Shown one piece after another: positions 28,999 through 38,354 of a stretch of DNA of 64,000 nucleotides. The position numbers and the translations under genes are program-made. Under the pieces are notes generated by a model. That model saw nothing but the letters and a program-made list of their open reading frames with translations. It did not search any database and had not been told where the DNA came from. How positions within the stretch are numbered: position 1 is the first letter of the stretch; each line of letters begins with the position of its first letter. Location of the stretch: assembly GCA_018195615.1 (NCBI GenBank), contig JAGTPG010000002.1, forward strand, positions 3,352,501-3,416,500, in the 5' to 3' direction. Source of the stretch: Streptomyces tuirus. GTDB lineage: Bacteria > Actinomycetota > Actinomycetes > Streptomycetales > Streptomycetaceae.

Positions 28999-31900
28999 GT
29001 GGGACTGAGGCGTGGGAAGCGGGCAGCGGCTCTCGCGGTCGCCGTCGTCGCCGGAAGCCTCGGCATCCCGCCCGCCGCGGTGGCGGCACCGCCCGTCCCG
29101 GGCACGACCGCGACACCCACCCCCGAGACCGCCGGGCCGGACCTCTCCGTCTGGCCGCGTCCCCAGTCCCTGCGCGCCAACGGCGCCCCGGTCCCGGTCA
29201 CCGACGAGGTCGCGCTGATCACCGACCCCCGGGCGGACCCGTACGCCGTCGAGGCTCTGCGCGAGTTGCTGCGGCAGGCCGGAGCGCGCCGGATCACGGA
29301 CTCCGCCGAGCGGCCGGGGGCCCTGGTCGTCCGCGCGTCGACCGCGCCGGTGCTCCGGGACACCCGCCACGCGCTGCCCTCCGGGGGATACGAGCTGTCC
29401 GTGGGCGGAGGCGGCGTCGTGCTCACCGGCACCGGCCAGGACGGTCTGTTCCACGCCGTGCAGACGCTGCGGCAGCTGCTGCGCCCCGAGGGCACCATCG
29501 CCGCCGCGGTCGTACGCGACTGGCCGGGCACCGCCGTACGCGGCACCACCGAGGGCTTCTACGGCACCGCGTGGACGCACCGGCAGCGGCTGGGGCAGCT
29601 CGACTTCATGGGGCGCACCAAGCAGAACCGGTACCTGTACGCCCCCGGTGACGACCTCTACCGGCAGGCGCGCTGGCGTGAGCCGTACCCGGCACAGCAG
29701 CGGGCGGAGTTCCGGGAGCTGGCCGAGCGGGCGCGCCGCAACCACGTCACCCTCGGGTGGGCGGTGGCTCCGGGCCAGGCGATGTGCTTCGCCTCGGACG
29801 CCGACGTGCGGGCGTTGACGCGCAAGCTCGACGCGATGTGGGCGCTGGGCTTCCGGGCCTTCCAGCTCCAGTTCCAGGACGTCAGCTACAGCGAGTGGCA
29901 CTGCGACGCGGACGCCGAGCGGTTCGGCTCCGGACCACGGGCCGCCGCGCGGGCCCAGGCCCGGGTGGCGAACGCGGTCTCCCGGCACCTGGCGGAACGG
30001 CACCCCGGCGGCGCCGCGCTGTCCCTGATGCCGACCGAGTACTACGAGAACGGCACGACGGACTACCGGCGGGCCCTCGCGCACGCGCTGGACGCAGGTG
30101 TCGAGGTGGCCTGGACGGGCGTCGGAGTGGTGCCCCGCACCATCACGGGCGGTGAACTGGCCGACGCGCGGGAGGCGTTCGGGCACCCGCTGGTCACGAT
30201 GGACAACTACCCGGTCAACGACTACGAGCCCGGCCGGATCTTCCTCGGTCCCTACCGGGGCCGCCAACCGGCCGTGGCCACCGGCTCGGCCGCCCTGCTC
30301 GCCAACGCGATGCAGCAGCCGGAGGCGTCCCGCATCCCGCTGTTCACCGCCGCCGACTACGCCTGGAACCCGCGCGCCTACCGCCCCGAGGAGTCCTGGC
30401 GCGCCGCGATCACCGACCTCGCGGACGGGGACCGCCGCCGCGAGGAGGCCCTGGCCGCGCTCGCCGGGAACGACGCGTCGTCGGTCCTCGGGGGCGAGGA
30501 GTCGGCGTATCTGCGGCCGCTGACCGAGGCGTACTGGCGGTCTCGTGCGGCAGGGGGCGAGGGGACGGGCGGGGACGCCGCGCGGCGACTGCGTGAGGCG
30601 TTCACCGTGCTGCGCGAGCTGCCCCGGCGGCTCTCGGGCACCGGCCTCGCCTCGGAGGCCGGCCCCTGGGCGGAGCAGCTGGCGCACTACGGCGAGGCCG
30701 GCACGACCGCACTCGACATGCTGGACGCGCAGCGCGCCGGGGACACGGCGGCGGCCTGGACGGCGTACCGCGAGCTCGGCGCCCAGCGTGCCCGGCTGCA
30801 GCCGGCCCCGGTGGAGGTCGACACGGATGTGCTCGATCCCTTCCTGCGGCGGGCGCAGAAGGCGTACGCGGCCTGGTCGGGCATCGATCACGAACCACCC
30901 CGAACCCCGGCGACCCGGGCGACGGCCGCACCCTGCGCTTCCCGCATCCCCGGGCCCTGACCGCCGTGACGGTCCTCACCGACCCCGGCACCGAGGGCAA
31001 CGTGGAGCTGCACGTGCCGGGCCAGGGCTGGCGGACCATCGGCCGACTGTCCCCCTCGGGGGCGACCGAGGTACGCGCGCCGGCAGGACAGGCCCGGCAC
31101 GACGACCACCGACCGGCCACACCCGACGCGCCCGAGCCACAGGCGCCAGGACAGGGCGGCCAGGACGGCCACACCCGACCCGGCACACCCGACGCGCCTC
31201 AGTCACAGGCGCCAGGACAGGGCGGCCAGGACGGCCGCAGGCCAGGCGCACCGGAGCCGGGTCGGAAGGACGGTCGCGGGACGTCGCGACCGGCGCCGCC
31301 GATGCCCGGGGCGGGCAGGCGGCCGATGCCGTCCGGGTCACCGGGCCCGCTTCCGCCCGCGTGCGCCACCTGGTCCCCTGGTTCTCGGACTCCCCCGCCA
31401 CCTCCCTGTCGCTGCCCCGCGACCGCGTGGACGCCGAGAACGGCAAGACGGAGCGGCTGACGGCCGGGCTCGGCTCGCTGCGCCCCGCCGACGCCCGCGG
31501 CAGGCTCACCGTCGAGGCGCCGGAGGGCGTCCACGTGCGGGTGCCGGAGGGCGAGCTGACCGTGGAGCGCGGCACGACCGTGGAGGTCCCGGTCGAGGTG
31601 ACCGTGGAGCGCGGTTCGCCGCAACGGTCGTACGACATCCGGCTGGGCTTCGCGGGCGCGACCCGGACGCTCACCGTCCGGGCCTTCCCGCCCACCGGCG
31701 GCACCGACCTGGCCCGCAGCGGCACGGCGCGTTCCTCGGGCGACGAGACACCCGACTTCCCCGCGTCGGCGGCGAACGACGGCGACCCGGACACCCGCTG
31801 GTCGTCCCCGGTCGACGACGGCGCCTGGTGGCAGGTCGAGCTGCCCCGCCCGGCCCGGCTCGGGCAGGTCGTGCTGCGCTGGCAGGACGCCCACCCCTCC

Positions 31901-32095
31901 GCCTACCGCGTCCAGGTCTCGCCGGACGGCCGCCGCTGGCGGACGGCGGCGTCGGTACAGGACGGCCGGGGCGGTCTCGAGAGCGTCCGCATGGACGAGC
32001 GGGACGTGCGCTTCGTACGGGTGCAGGGCGAGAAGCGCGCCACGCGGTTCGGGTACTCACTGTGGGCGGTGGAGGCGTACGCCGTCACGGGGTGA
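28999..32095 (+). CDS. Secreted beta-N-acetylglucosaminidase-like protein (GH84-type, with C-terminal discoidin domain), broken frame
   Basis: About 1030 residues if two breaks (near 30890 and in the linker near 31270) are repaired. GTG start with AGGAGGGGG. The signal peptide is AAALAVAVVAGSLGIPPAAV. A GH20b-like N-terminal domain precedes the GH84 barrel (RGTTEGFYGTAWTHRQRLG; YLYAPGDDLYRQ). The usual catalytic Asp-Asp pair position reads LQFQDVSYSEW, so the first Asp is Gln. After the barrel come a Gly/Gln/Pro linker with a 66-bp repeat, an immunoglobulin-like segment (ERGTTVEVPVEVTVERG) and an F5/8-type (CBM32) domain with WWQVELPRPARLGQVVLRW. It would act on extracellular GlcNAc glycans. 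The linker break may be real repeat slippage. Confidence 0.75.
31120..31236. repeat. 66-bp direct repeat in the GH84-like linker
   Basis: A ~51-bp segment at 31120-31170 recurs nearly unchanged at 31186-31236 (period 66 bp), encoding SQAPGQGGQDG-type linker. The period is a multiple of three, but the frame still changes just after it (about 31270). Confidence 0.75.
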
Positions 32096-32159
32096 GCCCC
32101 CTGCCCGCCTCCGTCGGGCCCTCTTCGGCGACCACTGTTCGGCTGTTCGGCGACCACTA

Positions 32160-32189
32160 TTCACTGAGTACATGTACTGAGTGCATAAT
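32160..32189 (+). promoter_or_regulatory. Promoter and palindromic operator of the PadR-ABC operon
   Basis: A -35-like TTCACT (32160-32165) and -10-like CATAAT (32184-32189) are spaced 18 bp. A perfect palindrome agtacatgtact (32167-32178) lies in the spacer, where a repressor would block polymerase. The ATG at 32197 is only seven bases after the -10, so the transcript may be leaderless. Confidence 0.6.
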
Positions 32190-32196
32190 GCTCGGC

Positions 32197-32730
32197 ATGA
32201 GCACCCGCCACATCCTGCTGGGCCTGCTCGCCTCGGGGCCGAGCCACGGCTACGACCTCAAGCGACGCCACGACGACCGCTTCCCCCAGGCCCGGCCGCT
32301 GGCCTACGGACAGGTCTACACGACCCTCCAGCGCCTCGTCCGGGACGGCCTCGCCGAGGTCCAGGGCACCGACTCGGACGGGGGCCCGGAGCGGACGATG
32401 TACCGCGCGACCGACGACGGGACGCACGAACTGTCCCGGTGGGCCGCCGAGATCGCCCCGCCCGCGCCCTTCGTGGCGAACGAGATCTTCGCCAAGGTCG
32501 TGGTCGCGATCCTCTCGGGCGGCGACCCGGCCGCGTACCTGAGCGCCCAGCGTGCCGCCCATATGGAGCGGATGCGGGAGCTCACGGCGGTCAAGGCCGC
32601 CAAGGCCGCGGACCTGGCGACCGTGCTCTCGGCGGACTACGCCCTCAACCACCTCGACGCCGACCTCCGCTGGATGAGCACCACGGCGGCCCGGCTGACC
32701 ACCCTGACCGCGGAGGTCGACGCAGTATGA
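32197..32730 (+). CDS. PadR-family transcriptional regulator
   Basis: About 177 residues: the PadR winged helix (STRHILLGLLASGPSHGYDL, YGQVYTTLQRLVRDGLAEVQ) and a C-terminal helical Vir_act_alpha_C-like domain (AKVVVAILSGGDPAAYLSAQ). I chose ATG 32197; one three codons earlier overlaps the -10 box. The stop overlaps the ABC ATPase start as ATGA, so it is coupled to the transporter. It most likely binds the palindrome in its own promoter and is relieved by the transporter's drug or peptide substrate. Confidence 0.88.
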   Translation: MSTRHILLGLLASGPSHGYDLKRRHDDRFPQARPLAYGQVYTTLQRLVRDGLAEVQGTDSDGGPERTMYRATDDGTHELSRWAAEIAPPAPFVANEIFAKVVVAILSGGDPAAYLSAQRAAHMERMRELTAVKAAKAADLATVLSADYALNHLDADLRWMSTTAARLTTLTAEVDAV

Positions 32731-33413
32731 GCAAACCCGTGCCTCTTCTCTCGGCGAGCGGCCTCACCAAGACACACGGCAGGACGCCCGCCCTGCGCGG
32801 CGCCTCGGTCGGGCTGCACGCGGGCGAGATCCTCGCGGTGACCGGCGCGAGCGGCAGCGGGAAGTCGACGCTGCTGCACTGTCTGGCCGGGATCGTCCGC
32901 CCGGACGAGGGTTCCGTGACGTACGACGGGCGGCGGCTGGAGGAACTGCCCGAGAAGCGGCTGAGCGAGCTGCGGCGCACCGAGTTCGGCGTGGTCTTCC
33001 AGTTCGGGCAGCTCATCCCCGAGCTGACGGCCCTGGACAACGTCGCCCTGCCGCTGCTGCTGGCCGGCACCGACCGCGCCGGGGCCCGGGCCCGGGCCGG
33101 TGAGTGGCTGGAGCGGTTCGGTGTGCGCGGGCAGCAGGACCTGCGGCCGGGCGAGATGAGCGGTGGCCAGGCCCAGCGGGCCGCGCTGGCCCGGGCCCTG
33201 GTCACCGGCCCGAGGGTGGTCTTCGCCGACGAGCCGACGGGGGCGCTGGACTCCCTGTCCGGGGAGCAGGTCATGACGGCCCTGGTGCACGCGGCCCGCG
33301 AGTCGGGCACGGCGGTCCTGCTGATCACCCACGACGCCCAGGTGGCGGCGTACGCGGACCGCGAGGTGCAGCTGCGGGACGGCGTCGTGGCCCCGCTGGG
33401 GGTGACGGCGTGA
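32727..33413 (+). CDS. ABC transporter ATP-binding protein (MacB/LolD type)
   Basis: A 228-residue ATPase with Walker A TGASGSGKSTLL, Q-loop FGVVFQFGQLIPEL, signature EMSGGQAQRAALARAL, Walker B VVFADEPTGALDS and H-loop LLITHD. The DEPTGALDS form is typical of MacB/FtsE-type partners of FtsX-like permeases, which fits the next gene. Coupled on both sides (ATGA with padR, GTGA with the permease). Confidence 0.9.
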   Translation: MSKPVPLLSASGLTKTHGRTPALRGASVGLHAGEILAVTGASGSGKSTLLHCLAGIVRPDEGSVTYDGRRLEELPEKRLSELRRTEFGVVFQFGQLIPELTALDNVALPLLLAGTDRAGARARAGEWLERFGVRGQQDLRPGEMSGGQAQRAALARALVTGPRVVFADEPTGALDSLSGEQVMTALVHAARESGTAVLLITHDAQVAAYADREVQLRDGVVAPLGVTA

Positions 33414-34786
33414 ACACCAGCCCCGTGAAAGTGAACTCCCTGCGCTCCGATCTGCGTCTCGCCTGGGAACTCACCCGGGGTTCCGACCGCGGCGAGTGGT
33501 GGCGGGTGACGCTCACGGCGACGGGAGCCGCACTCGCGACGGGTTTCGCGCTGGCCGCCGTCGTCCTGGCGTCGCTGCGGGGCTCCTACGACGTGCCCTA
33601 CGCCACCGGCCTGCTGGACGAGCCCGGTACCCGGTCCGGCGTGATCGTCGGCCTGTTGCTGCTGCTCGTGCCCGTGCTGGGGTTCCTCGGTCAGTGCGCC
33701 CGGATCGGGGCGGTGCACCGCGACAGGCGGCTGGCGGGGCTGCGGCTGGCCGGGGCGACGCCCTGGCAGGTGCGGCGGATCGCCGCGCTGGAGACCGGGC
33801 TGGCCGCTCTGCTGGGCTCGGCGGTCGCCACCGTCTTCTCGGTGCTGCTCCTGCTGCGGGTGTGGGGCCGGCCGAACGCCCTGGCCTGGCTGGGGATCGC
33901 CCTGGTCGCCGTCGCCGTACCGGTGCTGGGGGCGGTCGCGGGGGCGCTGGCGCTGCGCCGGGTGGTGGCCTCGCCGCTCGGCTGGGTGCGCCGGCTCGGG
34001 CCGCGCGGCGGGCGGGGGCCCGGGCTGCTGTTCCTGGCCGGAGTGCTGATCGTCGCCGTGATGGCGCTGCTGGCCGTGGCCACGACGTCCACGGCCGCTC
34101 CCAACCGGCCGAACGGCGAGCTGCCGCTGCAGCTGATGGGCGTGGTCCTCGCGGTCGGCGCGGGCGCGGTGTGGCTCTCCGGGGCCACCGCGAAGGCGAC
34201 CGGGCGGATCCTCGCGGTCCGGGCCCGGTCGGCGGCGACGCTGATCGCGGCGGAACGGCTGCGCGACGACCCCTGGTCGGCCGCCCGCACGCATGCGGCG
34301 GTGCTGCTGGTGACGGTCGTGGGGACCGGCTTCATGGGCATCCGGCAGGTGCTGAGCGACGTGGTGCACACCTCGCGCAACCTCGCCGAGCCCGCGTCCT
34401 ACTACACCACCGGCCTCGACCTCACCGGCGCCGCCGTCGTCATCGCCTTCGCGATCACCCTGTCCGGTCTCGCCGTCGGCACCGCCGAGTCCCTGGCCAC
34501 CCGCCGCCGGGGCCTGGCCGCGCAAGCCGCCGCCGGTGTGCCGCGCTCCGTGCTCGGCCGGGCCCTGCTGCTGGAGACCGCGCTGCCGCTCGCCCCGGCC
34601 GTGCTGCTCGCAGGTCTGGGCGGGATCGCCATCGGCGCGTGGTACGCCCTGCTCGGCGACCGGCCCGTGCCCTGGGCGATCGCCCTGGTCCCCCTCGCCG
34701 TCTACGCCGCCTGCCTGCTGGCCGCGGCCACCTCGCTGCCCCTGCTGCGCCGCTCGGTGCGCCCGGGCGAGCTGCGATACGCGTAG
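33410..34786 (+). CDS. FtsX-like ABC transporter permease
   Basis: A 458-residue membrane protein whose two halves each carry FtsX/MacB-type spans. Spans 2-4 follow RRLAGLRLAGATPWQVRRIA, the repeated coupling motif seen again as RRGLAAQAAAGVPRSVLGRA in the C-terminal half. The GTG start overlaps the ATPase stop. Together with the ATPase and PadR regulator it forms an inducible exporter or stress-response module; the substrate is not evident. Confidence 0.85.
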   Translation: MNTSPVKVNSLRSDLRLAWELTRGSDRGEWWRVTLTATGAALATGFALAAVVLASLRGSYDVPYATGLLDEPGTRSGVIVGLLLLLVPVLGFLGQCARIGAVHRDRRLAGLRLAGATPWQVRRIAALETGLAALLGSAVATVFSVLLLLRVWGRPNALAWLGIALVAVAVPVLGAVAGALALRRVVASPLGWVRRLGPRGGRGPGLLFLAGVLIVAVMALLAVATTSTAAPNRPNGELPLQLMGVVLAVGAGAVWLSGATAKATGRILAVRARSAATLIAAERLRDDPWSAARTHAAVLLVTVVGTGFMGIRQVLSDVVHTSRNLAEPASYYTTGLDLTGAAVVIAFAITLSGLAVGTAESLATRRRGLAAQAAAGVPRSVLGRALLLETALPLAPAVLLAGLGGIAIGAWYALLGDRPVPWAIALVPLAVYAACLLAAATSLPLLRRSVRPGELRYA

Positions 34787-34839
34787 GTGCCCTCTTCATG
34801 ACGGGCCGGCCCGGGGAACGGGGGTTCCTCGGGCCGGTC

Positions 34840-34880
34840 GGTCGGCCTCACACGGCAATCGGTCGGCCTCACACGGCAAT
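34840..34880. repeat. Perfect 20/21-bp tandem direct repeat
   Basis: ggtcggcctcacacggcaat occurs at 34840-34859 and again at 34861-34880, one base apart, in the short gap between the permease and the HNH gene. It may be a slippage product; no hairpin forms within it. Confidence 0.85.
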
Positions 34881-34899
34881 ACGAAGGCCCGGATCCTCG

Positions 34900-35434
34900 T
34901 CAGGCGGAAATGCCGTCGATCCGGGCCATGGCGTCGTCCGCGCCGTACGGCTGCAAGTACGGCAGCCAGCGCGGGTCCCTATGGCCGGTCCCGATGATGC
35001 GCCAGGCCAGGCCGGTGGGCGGGGCGGGTTTGTGGCGCAGCCGCCAGCCGATCTCGAAGAGGTGCCGGTCGGCCTTCACATGGTTGCAGCGGCGGCAGGA
35101 CGCCACCACGTTGTCCCAGACGTGCTTGCCCCGCGGCTGCGCGGGATGACGTGGTCGACGCTGGTTGCGACGCCACCGCAGTACATGCACCGGCCCCCGT
35201 CGCGGGCGAACAGTGCCCGGCGGGTCAGTGGAACGGGCCCCGATAGGGAACCCGGACGAATCGCTTGAGCCGGACCACGCTGGGTGCGGGGACTGTGACG
35301 GTCGCGCTGTGCAGATAGGCGCCGGACTCCTCGAGGCATACGGCCTTGTTCTCGAGGACGAGGACGAGCGCGCGGCGGAGCGGTACGACGCCTAGCGGCT
35401 CGTACGACGCGTTGAGGACCAGGACATGCGGCAC
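34900..35434 (-). CDS. HNH endonuclease family protein, two frameshifts
   Basis: About 178 residues after repair of breaks near 35137 and 35233. The GTG start at 35434 has AAGGAGG upstream. The N-terminal part (HVLVLNASYEPLGVVPLRRA, RVPYRGPVPLTRRALFARDG) leads to an HNH nuclease core with zinc-binding CMYCGG and CRRCNH and the HNH residues in DHVIPRSRGGKHVWDN. This HNH form is conserved in single copy in Streptomyces chromosomes and is not tied to a mobile element. Its substrate is unknown. One break is mended by G in CCCGG, the other by G in a G run. Confidence 0.8.
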
Positions 35435-35748
35435 GGATGCCTCCTTGGACGCCGGCGGCGCGTGGCTCGCGCCGGGACGATTCGTAGCCAGTCTCCCCTC
35501 ATGCCTGGTGAAAGCGCCACCATGTCCCCGTAACGGGCTGGGAGTGTTTTCGACCACACCTGATTCATCCCCCGGATCATGGCCGGTTCAAGCCCAGGTG
35601 AGCACGGTCTCTCCTTCACACATCCGGCAAGGGCACACACAATGCCCCGTTAGTGTGGTGGTTCTGCCTCTTCGGTGACCCAACCGTGACCTTGATCCTC
35701 GCCGGGCCACCGCACCGGGGCAGACCGTTGCACCTGGAGGTACCCGCC
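35435..35748. promoter_or_regulatory. Divergent upstream region of the HNH and MscS genes
   Basis: A 314-bp gap without a supported gene. It should hold the two divergent promoters. The HNH ribosome site is at its left end and the MscS site GGAGG (35736-35740) at its right end. No operator palindrome was seen. Confidence 0.4.
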
Positions 35749-36849
35749 GTGTCCCTGTCCGCCGTCCTGCTCGCCGCCGGCCCGTCGCCGTCGCCGACCC
35801 CCTCGGACACAGAGACCCCGAGAGTGCCCTCGCTCCAGGACGCCCAGGAGAAGGCGACGAACGCCGCCGGCTGGGTCGAGCAGAACTGGTCGACCTGGCT
35901 CGCGATCGGCCTGCGGGTGCTGCTCATCGTGGTGATAGCGGCGGTGCTGAGGGTCGTCGTACGGCGGGCGATCACCAAGCTGATAGACCGGATGAACCGG
36001 ACCGTGCAGTCCGTGGACGGCTCCGCGCTCGGCGGGCTGCTGGTCAACGTCGAACGCCGGCGCCAGCGCTCGCAGGCCATCGGCTCCGTGCTGCGCTCGG
36101 TGGCGTCGTTCCTGATCATCGGCACGGCCGCGCTGATGGTCCTGGGCACCTTCCAGATCAACCTGGCCCCGCTGCTGGCCTCGGCCGGTGTCGCCGGTGT
36201 GGCGATCGGTTTCGGCGCCCGCAACCTCGTCACGGACTTCCTCTCCGGCGTCTTCATGATCCTGGAGGACCAGTACGGCGTCGGCGACACGATCGACGCG
36301 GGCGTCGCCTCCGGCGAGGTGATCGAGGTCGGCCTGCGCGTGACCAAACTGCGCGGTGACAACGGCGAGATCTGGTACGTCCGCAACGGCGAGGTCAAGC
36401 GCATCGGCAACCTCTCCCAGGGCTGGGCCACCGCCAACGTCGACGTCACGGTCCACTCCGGCGAGGACCTGGACAAGGTCAAGGCGACCCTGGACGAGGT
36501 CGCCGAGAAGATGGGCGCCGAGGAACCCTGGAACGAACTGCTGTGGGGCCCGATCGAGGTCCTCGGCCTCGACAGCGTGCTGCTGGACTCGATGGTCGTG
36601 CGCGTCTCGGCCAAGACGATGCCCGGCAAGTCCCTGACCGTCGAGCGCGAACTGCGCTGGCGCATCAAGCGGGCCTTCGACGCGGCGGACATCCGGATCG
36701 TGGGCGGCGCCACGGCCCCGGTGGAGGAACAGCCCGCCGACCCGACGGCGGGGATGGCGGCCCCGTCGGTGTACGCGAACGCCACGTCCCCGCAGTCCGC
36801 GGCGGCGTCCCCGCTCGCGCCCCCGGCGCCGACGAGCACCACGAAGTAG
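35749..36849 (+). CDS. Small-conductance mechanosensitive channel (MscS family)
   Basis: A 366-residue membrane channel that opens on membrane tension. The GTG start at 35749 has GGAGG eight bases upstream. The first span is LAIGLRVLLIVVIAAVLRVV; the pore helix TM3 is LLASAGVAGVAIGFGARNLV, followed by the beta-domain signature FSGVFMILEDQYGVGDTID. The C-terminal tail after residue ~320 is Pro/Ala/Ser-rich. A 15-bp-stem terminator follows. Confidence 0.88.
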   Translation: MSLSAVLLAAGPSPSPTPSDTETPRVPSLQDAQEKATNAAGWVEQNWSTWLAIGLRVLLIVVIAAVLRVVVRRAITKLIDRMNRTVQSVDGSALGGLLVNVERRRQRSQAIGSVLRSVASFLIIGTAALMVLGTFQINLAPLLASAGVAGVAIGFGARNLVTDFLSGVFMILEDQYGVGDTIDAGVASGEVIEVGLRVTKLRGDNGEIWYVRNGEVKRIGNLSQGWATANVDVTVHSGEDLDKVKATLDEVAEKMGAEEPWNELLWGPIEVLGLDSVLLDSMVVRVSAKTMPGKSLTVERELRWRIKRAFDAADIRIVGGATAPVEEQPADPTAGMAAPSVYANATSPQSAAASPLAPPAPTSTTK

Positions 36850-36859
36850 CCGTTACCCG

Positions 36860-36894
36860 AAGGGGCGGCACCCGAGGTCCGGGTGCCGCCCCTT
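36860..36894 (+). terminator. Strong hairpin terminator after the MscS gene
   Basis: A 15-bp perfect stem (36860-36874 with 36880-36894), a 5-base loop and a trailing TTT, 10 bp after the MscS stop codon. It insulates the csn operon promoter that follows. Confidence 0.9.
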
Positions 36895-36969
36895 TCGCGC
36901 CCCCGGACAACGACCGACCGTCCCCTATTGACGCCCGTGCGGCGCCGGGCTTACCTTCCTCCCCACCGA

Positions 36970-36984
36970 TAGGAAACTTTCCTA
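36970..36984 (+). promoter_or_regulatory. CsnR-type operator
   Basis: taggaaactttccta is a perfect 7-1-7 palindrome, 96 bp upstream of the csnR start. It contains the AGGAAA-N-TTTCCT core described for CsnR, the ROK repressor of chitosanase genes in Streptomyces. It is therefore expected to mediate autoregulation and chitosan-oligosaccharide induction of this operon. Confidence 0.85.
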
Positions 36985-37079
36985 ACAATGATCCGGGGCA
37001 GCCCACCGGTGATCGTCCGATGGACTTCCCCGCCTGATCATTGAGAAGCTGAGCAGCCGAAAGGCAGGTGTGAACTCGC

Positions 37080-38291
37080 ATGGCAGGAACCGCCGGCACG
37101 CCGGGCACCCCGCGCGTCCTGCGCGCCATGAACGACCGGGCCGCCCTGGACCTGCTGCTGGAGCACGGCCAGCTGTCCCGCACCCGGATCGGCAAGCTCA
37201 CCGGCCTGTCCAAGCCGACCGCCTCCCAGCTGCTGGCCCGCCTGGAGGCGGCGGGTCTCGTCCTGGCCACCGGCACCACCGAAGGCCGGCCGGGCCCGAG
37301 CGCCCAGCTGTACGAGGTCAACCCGGCGGCCGGGCACGCGGCCGGACTCGACGTCACTCCCCAGCGGATCCTCGCCGCGGTCGCCGACATCACCGGCCGC
37401 ACGGTCGGCCGCTTCGAACTGCCCACCCCCGGCAGGCGCACCGGCACCCCGGTCGTCCAGCAGGTCACCGACGCCCTGGACGGCGCGGTGAAGACGGCGG
37501 GCCTCGCCCGGGGCGACATCCACCGCCTCGTCATCGGCACCCCCGGCGCCTTCGACCCCACGACGGGCCGGCTGCGCTACGCCTCCCACCTCCCCGGCTG
37601 GCACTCGCCCACCCTCCTGGACGAGCTCGCCGCCGCCCTGCCGATGCCGTTCGAGTACGAGAACGACGTCAACCTGGTCGCGCTCGCCGAACAGCGGCTG
37701 GGCGCGGCCCGGGGCCACACCGACTTCGTCCTGCTGTGGAACCAGGAGGGCCTGGGCGCCGCCCTGGTCCTCGGCGGCCGGCTGCACCGCGGCTGGACCG
37801 GCGGCGCCGGCGAGGTCGGCTTCCTGCCGGTGCCGGGCACCCCCCTGGTCCGTCAGGTCACCAAGGCCAACAGCGGCGGCTACCAGGAGCTGGCCGGTTC
37901 GCAGGCCGTCCCGAGGCTGGCTCGTGAACTCGGCATCGAGGACCTCCCGCAGGGGCCGTACGCCGAGGCCGCCGCCGAGCTGGTGGCCAGGGCGGCGGAG
38001 GCCGGCGACGACGCCCACCGCCGCCTCCTCCAGACCTACGCGACCCGTCTGGCCACCGGTCTGGCCTCCCTCGTCTCGGTCCTGGACCCCGAACTGGTCG
38101 TCCTGAGCGGGGCCTTGCTCACCTCGGGGGGCGAGGCGCTGCGCGCCCTCGTCCAGGCCGAGCTGGAGGAGCTGGCCGCGTCCCGCCCGCGCCTGGTCGT
38201 GGGCGACGTCCGTGAACACCCCGTGCTGCGCGGCGCGCTGGAGAGCGCGCTCGCGACCACACGCGACGAGGTCTTCGACACCTCCCGCTGA
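37080..38291 (+). CDS. csnR: CsnR, ROK-family repressor of chitosan-oligosaccharide genes
   Basis: A 403-residue ROK protein. The N-terminal winged helix is RTRIGKLTGLSKPTASQLLA. The sugar-kinase-like effector domain carries VIGTPGAFDPTTG, EYENDVNLVALAEQ and WTGGAGEVGFLPVPG; the classic CxCGxxGC zinc motif of ROK proteins is absent. Gene order (ROK regulator, binding protein, two permeases, GH4-like enzyme, kinase) and the operator at 36970 match the csnR-csnK operon of S. coelicolor (SCO2657-SCO2662, recalled from literature). It should repress until glucosamine oligosaccharides enter. Confidence 0.88.
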   Translation: MAGTAGTPGTPRVLRAMNDRAALDLLLEHGQLSRTRIGKLTGLSKPTASQLLARLEAAGLVLATGTTEGRPGPSAQLYEVNPAAGHAAGLDVTPQRILAAVADITGRTVGRFELPTPGRRTGTPVVQQVTDALDGAVKTAGLARGDIHRLVIGTPGAFDPTTGRLRYASHLPGWHSPTLLDELAAALPMPFEYENDVNLVALAEQRLGAARGHTDFVLLWNQEGLGAALVLGGRLHRGWTGGAGEVGFLPVPGTPLVRQVTKANSGGYQELAGSQAVPRLARELGIEDLPQGPYAEAAAELVARAAEAGDDAHRRLLQTYATRLATGLASLVSVLDPELVVLSGALLTSGGEALRALVQAELEELAASRPRLVVGDVREHPVLRGALESALATTRDEVFDTSR

Positions 38292-38354
38292 CCCCACCCC
38301 TCTTTTCCCCGCCCTTGCCCCTTGCCCTTGCCCCTTGCCTAGGGAGACCCTGCC

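Noticed and set aside
35746..36849. Earlier start of the MscS gene near 35653
   Set aside because: The extension lacks a ribosome site; GGAGG at 35736-35740 fits the GTG at 35749.
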